From NCBI GenBank assembly GCA_030549205.1, contig JAUKTV010000008.1:930001-994000 (forward strand): a stretch of 64,000 bases of DNA. The letters run 5' to 3'. Each line of letters opens with the position of its first letter. Within the stretch, counting starts at the first letter, position 1. Below the pieces are notes generated by a model, which made no database searches, was not told where the DNA came from, and saw only the letters and a program-made list of their open reading frames with translations. This document shows positions 1-10,481 of the stretch, in pieces. Source of the stretch: Apiosordaria backusii. Its lineage: Eukaryota; Ascomycota; Sordariomycetes; Sordariales; Lasiosphaeriaceae. Position numbers and translations under genes: made by a program.

Positions 1-224
1 GGCATTGTGCCGATGACGACGATCACGGCCCCGATCAGGGTTATGATCGCGGTTATGATGACCATGATAAACACAGAGATGACGCCAAATACTATCAGGA
101 CGGGTATGACGACGGTTACGGGGTATATTGGTGCAGGGACAAGAAGTGTCTCAACTATTTCAAGTACAACAGTTCGAGGTTCAGACGGCTCTTGAGGAGT
201 GAGGATTACTGTCGGGTTTGTTAA
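1..224 (+). CDS. 3' end of an unknown gene, Asp/Gly/Tyr-rich with a Cys-containing C-terminus (partial)
   Basis: Reading from base 3, the frame is open from the window edge to a TAA at 222-224, about 73 residues. It begins with an acidic, Asp/Gly/Tyr/His-rich stretch in which GYD-type units recur. It ends in a compact basic segment with four cysteines (WCRDKKCLNYF and EDYCRVC at the very C-terminus). The start lies outside the window. The mix of a repetitive hydrophilic stretch and a Cys-containing tail would suit a small secreted or cell-surface protein, but that is inference and I recognise no family. Other frames here also lack stops for a while, so the frame choice rests on the sensible composition and C-terminal pattern. 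Confidence 0.4.
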   Translation, partial: HCADDDDHGPDQGYDRGYDDHDKHRDDAKYYQDGYDDGYGVYWCRDKKCLNYFKYNSSRFRRLLRSEDYCRVC

Positions 225-371
225 GTAGGCAGCGTATCCAACTGATATATACTTTCCTAAGCATTTCCCCAGACCATTGCAAAGTCCAGCCAGCAACTAT
301 GGATAGACAGAGATCGGAGGCCTAGACCATATCCATAACTACCCTAAATCACCATTTCCCATCATCTTTTC

Positions 372-404
372 CCTCCTCCTCCTCCTCCTCCTCCTCCTCC
401 TCCT
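372..404. repeat. (CCT)11 microsatellite
   Basis: Eleven perfect CCT units lie just beyond the stop codon (448) of the minus-strand small membrane protein gene, so they would read AGG in its 3' UTR. Confidence 0.95.
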
Positions 405-447
405 CACACCGGCCGAATATCTCCCTCCCCCCTCCCCCATTCCCCAA

Positions 448-908
448 TTATCCCCATCCTCCCCCCGCCCACTGCCCCCCTACCGTCCCCAGGCCCGCCG
501 CCAACCCCTCCGCAGTCTCAACAAATTTATCACCCCTTCGCCCCAGGGCTGGGGCCCAACCACCGCCGACAACCACCTCCGACAACCACACCCTCCCCGA
601 CATCCAAGCGCTCCCCCGCCAAGAATCTTGACGGCATTTGAGATGGCCTCGTCCGGCCCGGGACAGCACGTGGCAGGGATGGTGGTGGTGAGGCCGGCAG
701 AGGGGAAGAGGACAGAACCGAACACTAAGCCGAAGACAGTGACGGTGGCGGCCGTGGCTGTGGTGGTGACGGCGACGCAGGTGTTGACGGTGGTGGTGAT
801 GACCTTGGTGATGATGTCCTCACCGTGGTGGGTACGGGCAACAAGTGAGGCCATCGTGACGGCCCGGATCCCAGCTCCAGCACTCGTGTGAAATTGAGCT
901 GTAGACAT
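448..908 (-). CDS. Small hypothetical membrane protein, frame broken by one base at 613-617
   Basis: The minus-strand frame starts with ATG at 908 and has strongly C-ending codons (runs of ATC, ACC, GTC, GCC), the bias of real genes here and absent from the two other frames. It encodes one hydrophobic segment (around residues 47-70, Val/Thr/Ala-rich followed by VFGLVFGSVLFPSAGL), which looks like a membrane helix, then a Gly/Trp-rich tail. At the C5 run 613-617 (G5 in the mRNA) the frame is lost. Adding one G joins it smoothly to the downstream frame ending with GDKFVETAEGLAAGLGTVGG and a TAA at 448, giving 153 residues. I do not recognise the family. A longer open frame in another phase (725-1807) competes but has poor codon usage. 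An upstream exon is possible, since a good acceptor-like CTACAG sits at the fourth codon. Confidence 0.42.
613..617. other. Apparent 1-base frameshift site, C5 run
   Basis: A run of five C (five G on the coding minus strand) separates two good coding frames of the small membrane protein. One additional G restores a single 153-codon frame. It is the first of four identical cases in this window. Confidence 0.5.
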
Positions 909-2179
909 AGACCACCACCACGGCTAGTAGTGCAGGTATGGTATTTAGCAACTCCTGAAATATGGTGGAGGAGGGATAATGTCATTACATACCATGGCAA
1001 AGCCGTTACACGATCCCTGGACTGAGGCCCTATTGCATCAAGATCCAGTGGATTAAAGGCACAAACGGTGATAGCGTCTGGTTGTGTCATGCACTCAGTG
1101 TCGAGGGCTACTTTTCGTTCTGTGGTGAGTTTTCGACGACGATGGTTGCTCTGCTGTTGCTGTATTTGTGTTTTCGTTAACGGGCCAAGACGATCTGCGA
1201 TTTTCCCAAACAAACAGCTTCTGACCACAAGATGCGTGTTAGGCGGCGTCTCAGCGCGGTGCCACGTTCCGCCGAGTGACGTGAGACGATCATAACGAAG
1301 GCAGTCACAACGGTTGGGGTCAAAAAGCATTCGTTCTATAAGTCGGCCGGGCTCTGTCTCTGGGCATATGAACCTTCCTTGCTGATCCCGAAGGTTTGCT
1401 AGACTCTCTGCTAGCATCTCGGGTGTAAACCTATGGTTATGGGGACTGAGATTTATATGTACCATCCAAGAGATGAAGAGCGTGAAGGAACGTCTTGTCT
1501 TCCCGGTCTTATCATAATTCCAACCCTGTTGATAGCGTGCAGATACACGGGGGTGCAGGGGAAATCTGTCTTCTTCCCAGCCCTTTCTAGAAGAAGGAAA
1601 GGGCAACAGATGACCTCTTGGTTGTTGTTGGCATGGTTGAGTGTGGGATTTGTTTTGGCACTCCGCAATGGTCTTGTCCTCCACTTTGCCGTTTTTGGGT
1701 TTGGGCTCTGTTGACACTCTTTGGACATCAGACCACCGGAATACAGTGTGCGAGCACAATCGGATGTGCTCATTATCCGCAGTTAGAGTTTCGGGGCTTG
1801 TCGCCAATCACGCCGCAAACAGAAGAAGACGTTCGGCGGGTCTGCAAGTCAACGCCCGCGGCGGAGAAGCCTTTCAAAATGTGATATAGGTACGCTCACA
1901 GAACAGTTTATAGGCGTCTCAAGATTCAACCAATTATATTTGGTGGCTCTTGTAAGTACTCAGGTTATCACAGTATACAATGGCACTGCATGACAAATGG
2001 CTTGCCAGATAAGGTAATTGATTGAAGGACTAGAATATGTGGTGCATGTTGGGTCCTGTGACTTGCGTGGTGACTGTGGTTACCGTACACAGGAGCTCTC
2101 GCAAGCATCCACACATCTTCAAAAGCCCCTATTTTTCGCGTGGCAACATCTATAAGCGGCCCCAATAGTCTACACAACC

Positions 2180-3075
2180 TTTAAAAATACACTTCTTCTT
2201 TGAAAATTATATATGTCTAGGTTAGTCTACTTTGTATATTCTCGCAGTTCTGTAAGCAATGAGGGTATTGTTGTAAGCATCATTTGCGAACTGATTATAT
2301 TGTACAGAGTTTGAAAACAGCTAAAATTGACTTTTTTAAGGGGTTCAGTAGGCCCTCGGTGGGCGGGGTTTGAAGTGCCTGACACGCTATCACATGCTTG
2401 AGATCATTTTCGGAGTCGCTATTGGGACTGTGTTTAGTGCGGCGCATCGCAGCGCGTATCTGTCGCAAACCATGTTGCCAGACTGCTGGTGCTGTGGTAC
2501 CAACTGAGTGGCATCCCTAAGCAGGATTAGAAATAATTCAGAGATATTTAGCCGCCTTGCTTTTATATATGTATTGAACGATGTATCTTGTCACTTCCTG
2601 AGCTTTATTCAGGAGGAGAAGAAACAATAATGTCATTCAACAAAGCTGAGATCTTTATTAGTCAATTTCTTCCACATGACTAATTGTGTCAAATGTCTAG
2701 CTGTCAAGCTTAGCTTTCAATGAAGGGACTAGATAATTAAGAGCCCGAATTGACCTGCTAGGAGCCTTGAGCCTGCGTGCATATGCTGTATTGTTATCTT
2801 CTTTTTAATTTAAAGATCCATATCACTGATGCCGCAGTCGATGAAGAAGCCAAATAACTGCTTCTCGCAGCTTAAAAGCTAAATGCCTTAACAGTAAGAA
2901 GAGCTTTCATTGCAGTCAATTTTTATACTTAAATTAAAGTATAAAAATATAGCTATTATAATAAATTTACTTAATTAAAATACTAAGTGCTATATTTATT
3001 ACGTAAATATATATAATTATGTAATCTTAATCATACTAGTTTAGCCAAATTAACTTTTTAGCAGGCTTTCTTAGC
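2180..3075. other. AT-rich island
   Basis: About 0.9 kb rich in A and T, with many TA steps, no open frame of note and one perfect 12-bp inverted repeat. In Sordariomycetes such islands are often RIP-mutated transposon relics, because RIP converts C:G to T:A in duplicated DNA. No recognisable transposase, LTR or terminal repeat survives, so the RIP origin is an inference from composition only. Confidence 0.55.
2919..2948. repeat. Perfect 12-bp inverted repeat with 6-nt loop
   Basis: The arms ATTTTTATACTT (2919-2930) and AAGTATAAAAAT (2937-2948) are exact reverse complements around the loop AAATTA. The arms are AT-only apart from one C:G pair. They lie in the AT-rich island, far from any gene end, so this is unlikely to be a terminator. 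It may be a relic of a mobile-element end or simply a cruciform-prone AT palindrome. Confidence 0.8.
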
Positions 3076-3296
3076 GAGCCTTTCTTAACTGGCCTAAAAC
3101 AACTACCAACTCCCTTCGAAGAACTCAAGATGAACTGGTATGTATTTTCCTGTAAACGCGGTATTCCTACTTTTCTTCTATTCTGTAAGATCCTGGAGGG
3201 GTTTGCAGGTCAAGCACTGCTTTTACGTTTTTTTTTGGCGTCTTTGGGATAACCGCGTCGCTTTACGCGTCTCCGCATTTACGACTCCAGGTCCCC

Positions 3297-6200
3297 ATGA
3301 GCTCGACAATAACGGCGACCACTTCCCCTCCCACGCGCTTCCAATTCCAGAGCACTGCTACAGCACTTCCAGCGCCCAGCCAACGCAATCGACCATCGTT
3401 AACATCTTCTTCTAGGCCAGGTTTCCCGGATGCGGTGGCCAGCGGAGGGCGGGAAGGCTCTGGTGGTGAGCCTCCCGCCAAACGACCACGGCTGGATCAA
3501 GCAGCGCAAGCTGAGCGTTTAGACGTTTTCCCGCACATCTTTCCACACCTAGACGCCCCCGAACAACCAAATCAGACCCTTTGTAAAGTTGGTAAAGAGG
3601 TAGGTGCACCCGGCGTTCTTTCCTATATATACGTTGCCAACCCTTTTGGCGACCCCGCCCTCCCCTAAGCCTCCCGAAAACCACTTACTGCTTTCTCCCG
3701 GGTTCTTCTCTTACACACCCCCGCTGTAGCTGATCTCCCTCCTGACTCTTCCTGGCTCTGATTATTCTCGGGAGTTTCATTCGCGAGGCACTGGGCGTAT
3801 CAGCGCGGAGCTCCAGGCCAGAATAGCTGCGTGGGTGCCTCGTGAAATCCAGACGCTGCTCAGTCGCCCGGTACTTCCTATCTTCCATCACAACTACCCG
3901 GTAGTGACAACTTCAGCTAATTTGTCGTTTTTTATAGAATATCGAGAATACCCCACCTGGGGACCCGGTACTAAAGGACCTCGCGAGGGTTTCTTCCGGG
4001 CCGCGATATTCTTCCTCGCCCATCCCACCGCCCGTCATCCCTTCAACCGTCATCCGACCGGACAAGAGGCTGCCCGAGAAGCCAACCAACCCAGCGATAG
4101 CGAGTGTGGGCCATTCTGCCTTGATCTCGACCTCGCCAATTCCTATTCCGCGTGTCCCGTATTTTCCACCTGCGAGGGCGCGGAAAGCTGGTGAATCGAA
4201 CGGGACAGTTGCAGAAAAGTCACTACGGAAAACACTACAACGGCAGGTCGAGACAATAGTCATCGACGATGACTCCGGCGACGAGGATGGGCCGGCCCTG
4301 AAGAAGGCTTCGCTGTCGCGACCGTCTCCGGTGCTTGCGCGAGCCTTTGCTCCGGTTTGGCGCGGTGCTGCCAGTGCGCCATCAGTGGATTCGGGACAAG
4401 GGCGCCCTTATATGCTATTCAAGGACAGAGCTTTCGCCGTGAGCTATGCCCAAAGCTATTTCAATGATTCGCCTTCGAACTTGGCAGGCCCGATAACAGT
4501 TCATGTCGACTTCACACAAAGACAAATACAACACTTACACCATCTTGGATGCGAGATATTTCCTGGCGAATTCAAGAAGAAGAGAGACGGCCAGGCCAAT
4601 CTTACCAAGCTGCTGAGAAATAAGAAGCTCCAAGGTGTTCCCTCAAGGCTTCTGGATGCGTGGGAGGCTGATCCGGAGCGAGACAGGCTGTTCCCAGGGA
4701 GGGAGAGGAAAGATGTCGACAATCTTCTCAAAGATCTGAAAAACAGGCAGTGCAACGATCGGCCTGCTTCGGTCGTTCTGCGTAAGGATGAGCACAACCA
4801 GCAAGGGAAATTCATACGGGAAAGCAAGATCCCATCCTTGTTATTTGCCAGGGAGATCGTCGGGTCTCGTGGTTATGGGTCGATGAAGCGGCCTCTGAAT
4901 TTCACAAACGAGATTCGAAAATGCCGCGAAGATGAGCTAGCCCTTCGGGCGGAGTGGACGGGCGGCGCTGGCGACATTATCACGATTACTTGGGTGTCTA
5001 ATGACGGCTTCATTTGTGGCACTACTGAGCACTCAGACAGCCACAACCAGCAGTACAACAAGACGGGAAATCTCGTTCTAGGATCATGTAGCTTGAAAAC
5101 TCTCAAGAGTTACCCTGATCACCGGATCGTCAGGCCCATCGTTGAGAAGGGCGAGAATTCGACAGACGCCATGATTCAGAGCCAAGACCCTTGGCTCTAC
5201 TCTTCGGTGGTGTCGTCGGCATATGACGCTCTTCACGACAGGGCATATACCTCTGGGTTCGACCGTTGCGTGAAGGTCTGGAAGGTGGAGTCATCTGGCG
5301 CCTCGATGAGTGTTCTGGGCGAATGGAAGCATGAAAGGAACGTGAATTTCGTCATTGCCTCCAAACACAGCTCTGGCATGGTGGCGACGGCTGCCGATGT
5401 TGCTGCGGGAGCAGTAAGGATTTACAAAGTTGACGAAGAGGATGTGTCGGGAAGCCCTTTCAATAGGCTGTCGTGCTCGCGCGTTACTGACGAGCGAGGG
5501 AATCTAGTATCCACCGAGAAATGGGCGTATTTTCCGGCGACGATGCAATGGGGAATATCTGCGGAGGTTCAACATTTGCTTCTAGTTGGGTACTCTCCAA
5601 GGAGTCGTACCGGGGAGGATCACGATATCCCCGAGGAGCGCAAAAACTCAGGCGAGCTTTGTTTATGGGATGGTATCACGGGGAAGAGGTTGAATATCCT
5701 GTCCGCGGAAAGGTCAAACGTGTTCGAAGTTCTCTGGCATCCAAGTCAGCCTTGTTTCATCGCCGCCACGTCCCCCTCCGGTCTGGATCTGGAGCCGAAG
5801 ACGAAGACCCAGATCCGCGTTTTCCGACCTGGTGATCCTGCCGAAGACGGAACCCCCAGTACTCGTCCATCAAGGTTTTGGATTGCACGGCTCTTGATAT
5901 CAATGAGCTGACGATCATGCCGAATAGTGTCGCCTATTGCTACATCACTGCCGGCTGCACCAATGGGAAAGTCTACGTTTGGGATACTGCTCCTGGGCGT
6001 GGGCTAATCCATCTCCTGGAGCATGGCCAGCCGATAGACGAGTGCGGGGGCGACCGAGAACGCGAAGATGTGGGTGTCAAATTCATGGCTTGGGGCACCT
6101 CGCCTGACCGATTTTATACTGGGTCATCAGATGGCTTGGTCAAGGTGTGGAATGTCAGGTCTTTGGATAAACCCCTTGTGCGAGTCCTTCTTGAGGCTCC

Positions 6201-6876
6201 AGCGCCAGTCTCTTGCGGGATGTTTTCTCCCGATATGTCAAGGCTTGTTGTTGGTGATGCCAGTGGCCGGGTGTTTGTGTTGTCAGTAGACGAGGACGAT
6301 AATAACCCCCCACCCAAGGTCGAACTTCAAGTACCAGGCGGTGGGATTAGAGAGATTTCCTGCCCACATCAGATTACCCGCCACCCGGAGCCAGAGCCGC
6401 CGGCATATGACGCCCAAGGTCGGCCGCTTGAAGCGGAGACTGGCTCGACCAGAGGTCGCGCCTACCTGGCTACACAGCAGCTCGAGAGACACCCAGACCC
6501 TACTATTGGGGTTATCCAAGGGCGAAACTACTCGGCAACAGGGCTGTTCAGGGCGGAAGCACATCTTAATGGTGACCCCAACGGACCGCTACTGGCAAAC
6601 TGGGAGCGGCAACAGCAAGAGGCGTCGAAGCCATATCGTGGCAAGTCCTCTAGGAGGCGCGATCAGTGCTCGAGGCCGATTAGAGAGCAGCCGGGGCTTG
6701 AGGAAAAGCACCTACAGAATTTGAGCAGGAGCATCCTGGATTTGGACTCCCTGCCTGAGGATACGAGGCGCGAGTTGGACGGGGAGGTTGATTTTGAGTT
6801 GATGGGGGAATACATTTTGCCTTATGAGGAGCTGCCTGAGATGGAAGATGAGGATGAGGAGATTGACGAGCTTTAG
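3297..6876 (+). CDS. Large WD40-repeat protein, possible CUL4-DDB1 adaptor (DIM-9/Raf1-like?)
   Basis: Proposed exons are 3297-3599, 3730-3870 and 3938-6876. Intron 1 is GTAGGT...CTGTAG and intron 2 ends TTTTTTATAG. The second donor is uncertain (3871, or 3901 giving an unusually short 37-nt intron), but both keep phase. After repair of a one-base break at 5853-5857 the product is about 1127 residues. The N-terminal ~330 residues are disordered and Ser/Pro-rich, with a basic NLS-like PAKRPRLD and an acidic IVIDDDSGDED stretch. The rest carries degenerate WD blades (CVKVWKVE, LCLWDGITGKR, KVYVWDTA, VKVWNVR), and the C-terminus is acidic. VWNVR resembles the WDxR motif by which DCAF proteins bind DDB1. 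The layout recalls S. pombe Raf1/Neurospora DIM-9 of the H3K9-methylation CUL4 complex, but I hold that identity as a guess. A nuclear scaffold role is the safer statement. Confidence 0.8.
5853..5857. other. Apparent 1-base frameshift site in the WD40 gene, C5 run
   Basis: Upstream of this C5 run the WD40 frame reads TQIRVFRPGDPAEDGTP and then drifts to a stop at 5911. Downstream the next blade (QYSSIKVLDCTALDINE...) is in the next frame. Adding one C joins them as ...DGTPQYSSIK.... The only GT-AG pair that could splice across it would give a 28-nt intron, too short for fungi. Confidence 0.75.
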
Positions 6877-7789
6877 ATTTTGGGGCATCTTGCATATTAC
6901 CGTGTCCATTTTGGGAGAAAGAAGGGCGAGCAGGCAGGCATGGCGCATATCAATGTGTGTAGAGCGTTTGATGTAACATATGAGATTACAATAATGATTA
7001 AACATGGACATAATTTGGGGTTTTGATGTACAGAGAACGAGGCGAGATTGACAGGGCGATTGTGAATTTTCTGGGGCTGCAGTCAGGAGCTCGCTCGATT
7101 CTCTTGTTGAGATGTATGACTTTTCTTTGCACTGCAAGAGCCGTCGTTGCGCTGCTTGCTGGGTACACACAAATAAACGTCCCTTCAATGCCTATTACAA
7201 GATGCAGATACGGCTTGGTTAAAACTCGGATTAGGCGAGGAATACGCTGTTGACAGCCTTTTGAAAGTAATTGTGTGTATCTTTGTGTCTTGTGAAGGCA
7301 GTAGACAGACATGGGTATGTATCGGACGGACCATCACGGGCACAAATGAACTCGTTTATATGTCTGTCGATGTGTACAAAGAGGTATCCTCCTATATATA
7401 TATCCCGTCACCAGTGTAAACCAACTCGCGATGTTCTTTCGGTATGATATATATCCCATATATCTGAGCCAACACCCGCCGTAGACAAGACACCAGGTTT
7501 TGCTGCACAACCCACTCACATACCTAGGAGCTTGCAAACACAAGCACTCCAATTCTATCCCAATTACCCATCTGAACCACACTCATCTTTCAAGAGCCTG
7601 TCAACCACCCTTCAACACCTATCAAGCATCTCACAGGATCTATATAGACTGCATTATCAAGCCCTCCCCAAGATTTCCACATGGCCTGTCTGACAAATTG
7701 TAGTACCTGTTTTTCTTTTTCTGCCCACAGTGTGTGTTTGCGCCAACCTTGCTGGAGAGCGCCGTTAGGTTGCCCTTCCAGAAGGTCTG
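6877..7789. other. Intergenic region between convergent 3' ends
   Basis: Lies between the stop of the WD40 gene (+) and the stop of the bZIP gene (-). It holds both 3' UTRs and TA-rich stretches (TATATATATATC-like at 7393-7405 and 7447-7462) that could serve as polyadenylation efficiency elements. No gene seen. Confidence 0.6.
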
Positions 7790-10129
7790 TCACCTCTTCA
7801 ACTTGTACGTCCCCACCAACTCAGGAAACGCCCTCTCAAAAGCCTCCCCCAAGCTCCAGCTGTCCAACCGGCCCAAATGTCTCTCAAAAACGGGGTTGAT
7901 CATGATCTCATCCGCCTCTACACCCACCACTACCCCCCCTGTTCCCCCATTCCCCACGGGAGGAGTATTATCCTTCCCATGATAACTCCCCCCTTCTGTC
8001 CCATCCCCACCACCACCCCCATTCCGTTTCGTTGCTGTCGAAGAAAAAGAAGAAGAAAGCAACAAACAATCCTCATCTTCATACCCCCACCCCACCCTCA
8101 ACGTGCTCGTAAACGGGATGAAGAAGTTTTCAAATGGGAACCCATTTCTTTTTTCTCTCCCACCGTTCCCATTCCCATTCCCCTTATCATCATCATCGTT
8201 GTCGTCGTCACCATTCCTGGTAGCAACCATGACATCATCAAAATCATAATTTTGTATTATATACTCCCTCATCCCCGGCCAAGGTATGTGATCCACCCAC
8301 GCCGGGTGAGCCTTCTCCCTCTGCAGCCGTCCCGGGCGGAAATACACCGGGATGCGGTCCCAGTTTTGCTTCGTGGGGGAGATTTGCCAGCGCATGAGGA
8401 GGAACATGAGATACAGCACCGCCACGCGCTCGGGGAGGTTGGATAACCCCGGGAAACGCGCGAGGATGTCGGTGAAGACTTTGCTGAGGGGGTGGCTTGA
8501 GACGGAGGGGTTGAGCAATGACGAGATAGAAGGGTAAGGGGGGCCGAGGACTTCGTTGGGGGTTAGATGGTGGGTGGGATGGTGCGGCGGTATGGAGAGG
8601 GATAGCAAGTGGCGGCGCTCGGAGAGGGATAACAAGTGGCGGCGCTCGGAGAGGAAGTCGAGGAGGATGGAGTCTAGGGGGCAGGTCGGGGGGCAGTTGA
8701 GGGGGAGGGTGGTGAAGTCTTCTTCTTCTTGGGTAGGGGGGTCGATGGGTTTGTTGTTGTTGAAGTGGCTGGGGTGGTGGTGTTGGTGAGATTGGGGAGG
8801 GTAGTCTTGCGGTGTGGGAGGTATCATCATGAGGGGGGTTTGTTGCTGGCATTGATTGTGGGAGTTGGTGGGAGGGGCAACGTTTTGTTGGATGCGGGCG
8901 ATCTTTTGGGCTGGGTCGAGGAGAAACTCGAGGCCTAGACGGTCTGAGCCTAGGTCTAGGCCGTGGACGAGATCGTGGCGTTGCTGGGTGAGGATACCGG
9001 CTTGACAGGAGGGCTGAGGTTGCTGAAGCTGGTGTGGTTGATGGGGTTGGTGTTGATGTTGCTGGTGTTGGCCCTCTGTGTTCATTGGGGCCACTACGGG
9101 CGACATGCTGCTGTGCCATCGCCCATGGGTACCAACAGAGCCTGGAGAGGCAACGCTGCCTGGCCCAGAGCCAGAGAAACCCAGAGATGTTGGTGTTGGT
9201 GCTGCCAGTCCATGATGCTGATGATGTGGAGGCGGATGGTGTGTCGGGGCTGGAGATGGTAATGGCGCAGGATGCTGTTGGCCAACTATGAGAGTGTTAG
9301 CCCCTGAGCCAGACATGACGAAGAAAAAAGGGGGTACTGAACTCACCTATTGATGGCTTAGCCAGCACCGGCTGAACCAAGTGCATGATAGTAGCCAGAC
9401 ATGACTTCACCTCGGCCAGCTCAGCCTCGACGGCTTCCCTTTGGCGAATAGCAGCCTGCAGCTCCTGATATGGCTGCTGAGACTTGAGCTCACGGATCTC
9501 ACGCTCATACTGCTCGATCTTGAGTCGTTGCCTCTCTCGGATGGCACGCTGTGCTTCACGGTCTGGCAGACAGGTGTGGGTTCCTTGTTAGTGCTGCTTG
9601 TCCTGGACCACCTTGAGGATAGGATAGGATAGACGGGCCGGGGATGGAGACGGCTCCGGGTAACCGCACCCGCCCGTGGTGAAAAATGTTTCCACAACCC
9701 GGAGCGGGATGCCGAAGGAAGACATAGTAAGCTCCACTTACCATTTGCCCGTTTCTTGGCCAGTTGCTCTGGGGTCAGGTTGGCGACTCCTCTAGAACCC
9801 GGGGCTGTCTTGCGTTTTTTGGTGTTGCTGCCATTGGTGCCGCCATCGTCTGCCGCATCTGGGAGGCTGATGTTCGTATTCACATTGTTCCCATTGTTCC
9901 CATTGTTGGTGTTCACACCGCTCATTGGCGTCGTCGAGGTAGACACGAACGAGGATGGAGACTCCTCGCTGTTGCTGCTGCCGCCGAATCCACCGATTCC
10001 GGACCCGGGTCCCAATGCTCGTGGCCCTCCTCCACGACTGTGGCTATTGAAGGCCGAGGTCGTTGGCGCGGGTGCAGATGCGGCAGGTGTGAATGCAATG
10101 CGATTCAAATTGGCATGGTTCCCGGCCAT
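7790..10129 (-). CDS. bZIP transcription factor with C-terminal DUF3425 domain
   Basis: Exons (minus) are 9742-10129, 9347-9562 and 7790-9285, with clean GTAAGT/CCAG and GTGAGT/CATAG introns. Intron 2 has the branch GCTAAC. The product is 699 residues. Residues ~1-110 are Ser/Asn/Gly-rich. Residues ~112-200 hold the fungal bZIP module: a KKRKTAPGSRG patch, LTPEQLAKKRANDREAQRAI and then a heptad-rich helix. This is the atypical basic region seen in proteins paired with DUF3425. Residues ~200-400 are a His/Pro/Gln-rich linker. From ~411 the DUF3425 domain follows, with LDSILLDFLSERR, WDRIPVYFRPGRLQ and a C-terminal FERHLGRLDSWSLGEAFE, interrupted by Asp/Gly-rich inserts. Members act as nuclear DNA-binding regulators, often of stress or secondary-metabolism genes. 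The target genes cannot be deduced here. The linker carries a nine-residue tandem duplication. Confidence 0.9.
8594..8647. repeat. 27-bp tandem duplication inside the bZIP/DUF3425 gene
   Basis: Two adjacent 27-bp units (8594-8620 and 8621-8647) differ by one base (G/A at the 11th position). Each encodes nine residues, so SERRHLLSL occurs twice in a row and the frame is preserved. Confidence 0.95.
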
Positions 10130-10481
10130 GGCCGAATTGGGAGCCGTAAGATGATGCCGAAGTCAATGCTGCCTCGGCCAGCGTCATCCGATAGCGCGTT
10201 GTAACACAGACTTTCCCTTTGCACCTTTTGCCCGTGTTACTTGCTGGATGCGCGTCGCCGACTGGACGGACCCGAAGACGCGGAACGGAGCGGGCGGCTG
10301 AGTCGCAGCCGGCAGATCAGTCACAGAATAACATGCATGACTAATCATATCACCAGCTTTTATGCAGCCATCGTGTAAGTAATTCATATTTGTTCAGCAG
10401 TCTGTCCCTGATTTCATTTTTTACATTACACCTCCCTCCGCTATTCCATGATGCCTAACAAACCAAATCCACGGGTATCGT
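10130..10481. other. Short intergenic region upstream of the bZIP gene
   Basis: About 350 bp lie between the bZIP start (10129) and the stop codon of the DCAF4-like gene (10482), both on the minus strand. This must hold the 3' end of the latter and the bZIP promoter. No motif stands out. Confidence 0.5.

Larger units (their letters stand above)
909..3296. other. Intergenic region between divergent genes, including an AT-rich island
   Basis: No convincing gene. A minus-strand open frame runs through 725-1807 but has poor codon usage. From about 2180 to 3075 the composition becomes strongly AT-rich (for example 2880-3055), unlike all flanking DNA. Around 3060-3090 a short direct repeat of GGCTTTCTTA/GAGCCTTTCTTA type is seen. 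The right end holds the presumed promoter of the WD40 gene and a candidate upstream mini-exon (3130-3137, ATG followed by GTATGT). Confidence 0.6.

Noticed and set aside
725..1807. 360-codon minus-strand open frame with a VALDTEC-like motif
   Set aside because: Codon usage is A-ending and erratic. The motif resembles exonuclease Exo I only over a few residues. Its 3' part overlaps the better-biased small membrane protein frame.
5832..5859. GTGATC...CCCAG as an intron joining the two WD40 frames
   Set aside because: 28 nt is below any plausible fungal intron length, and a one-base homopolymer error explains the break better.
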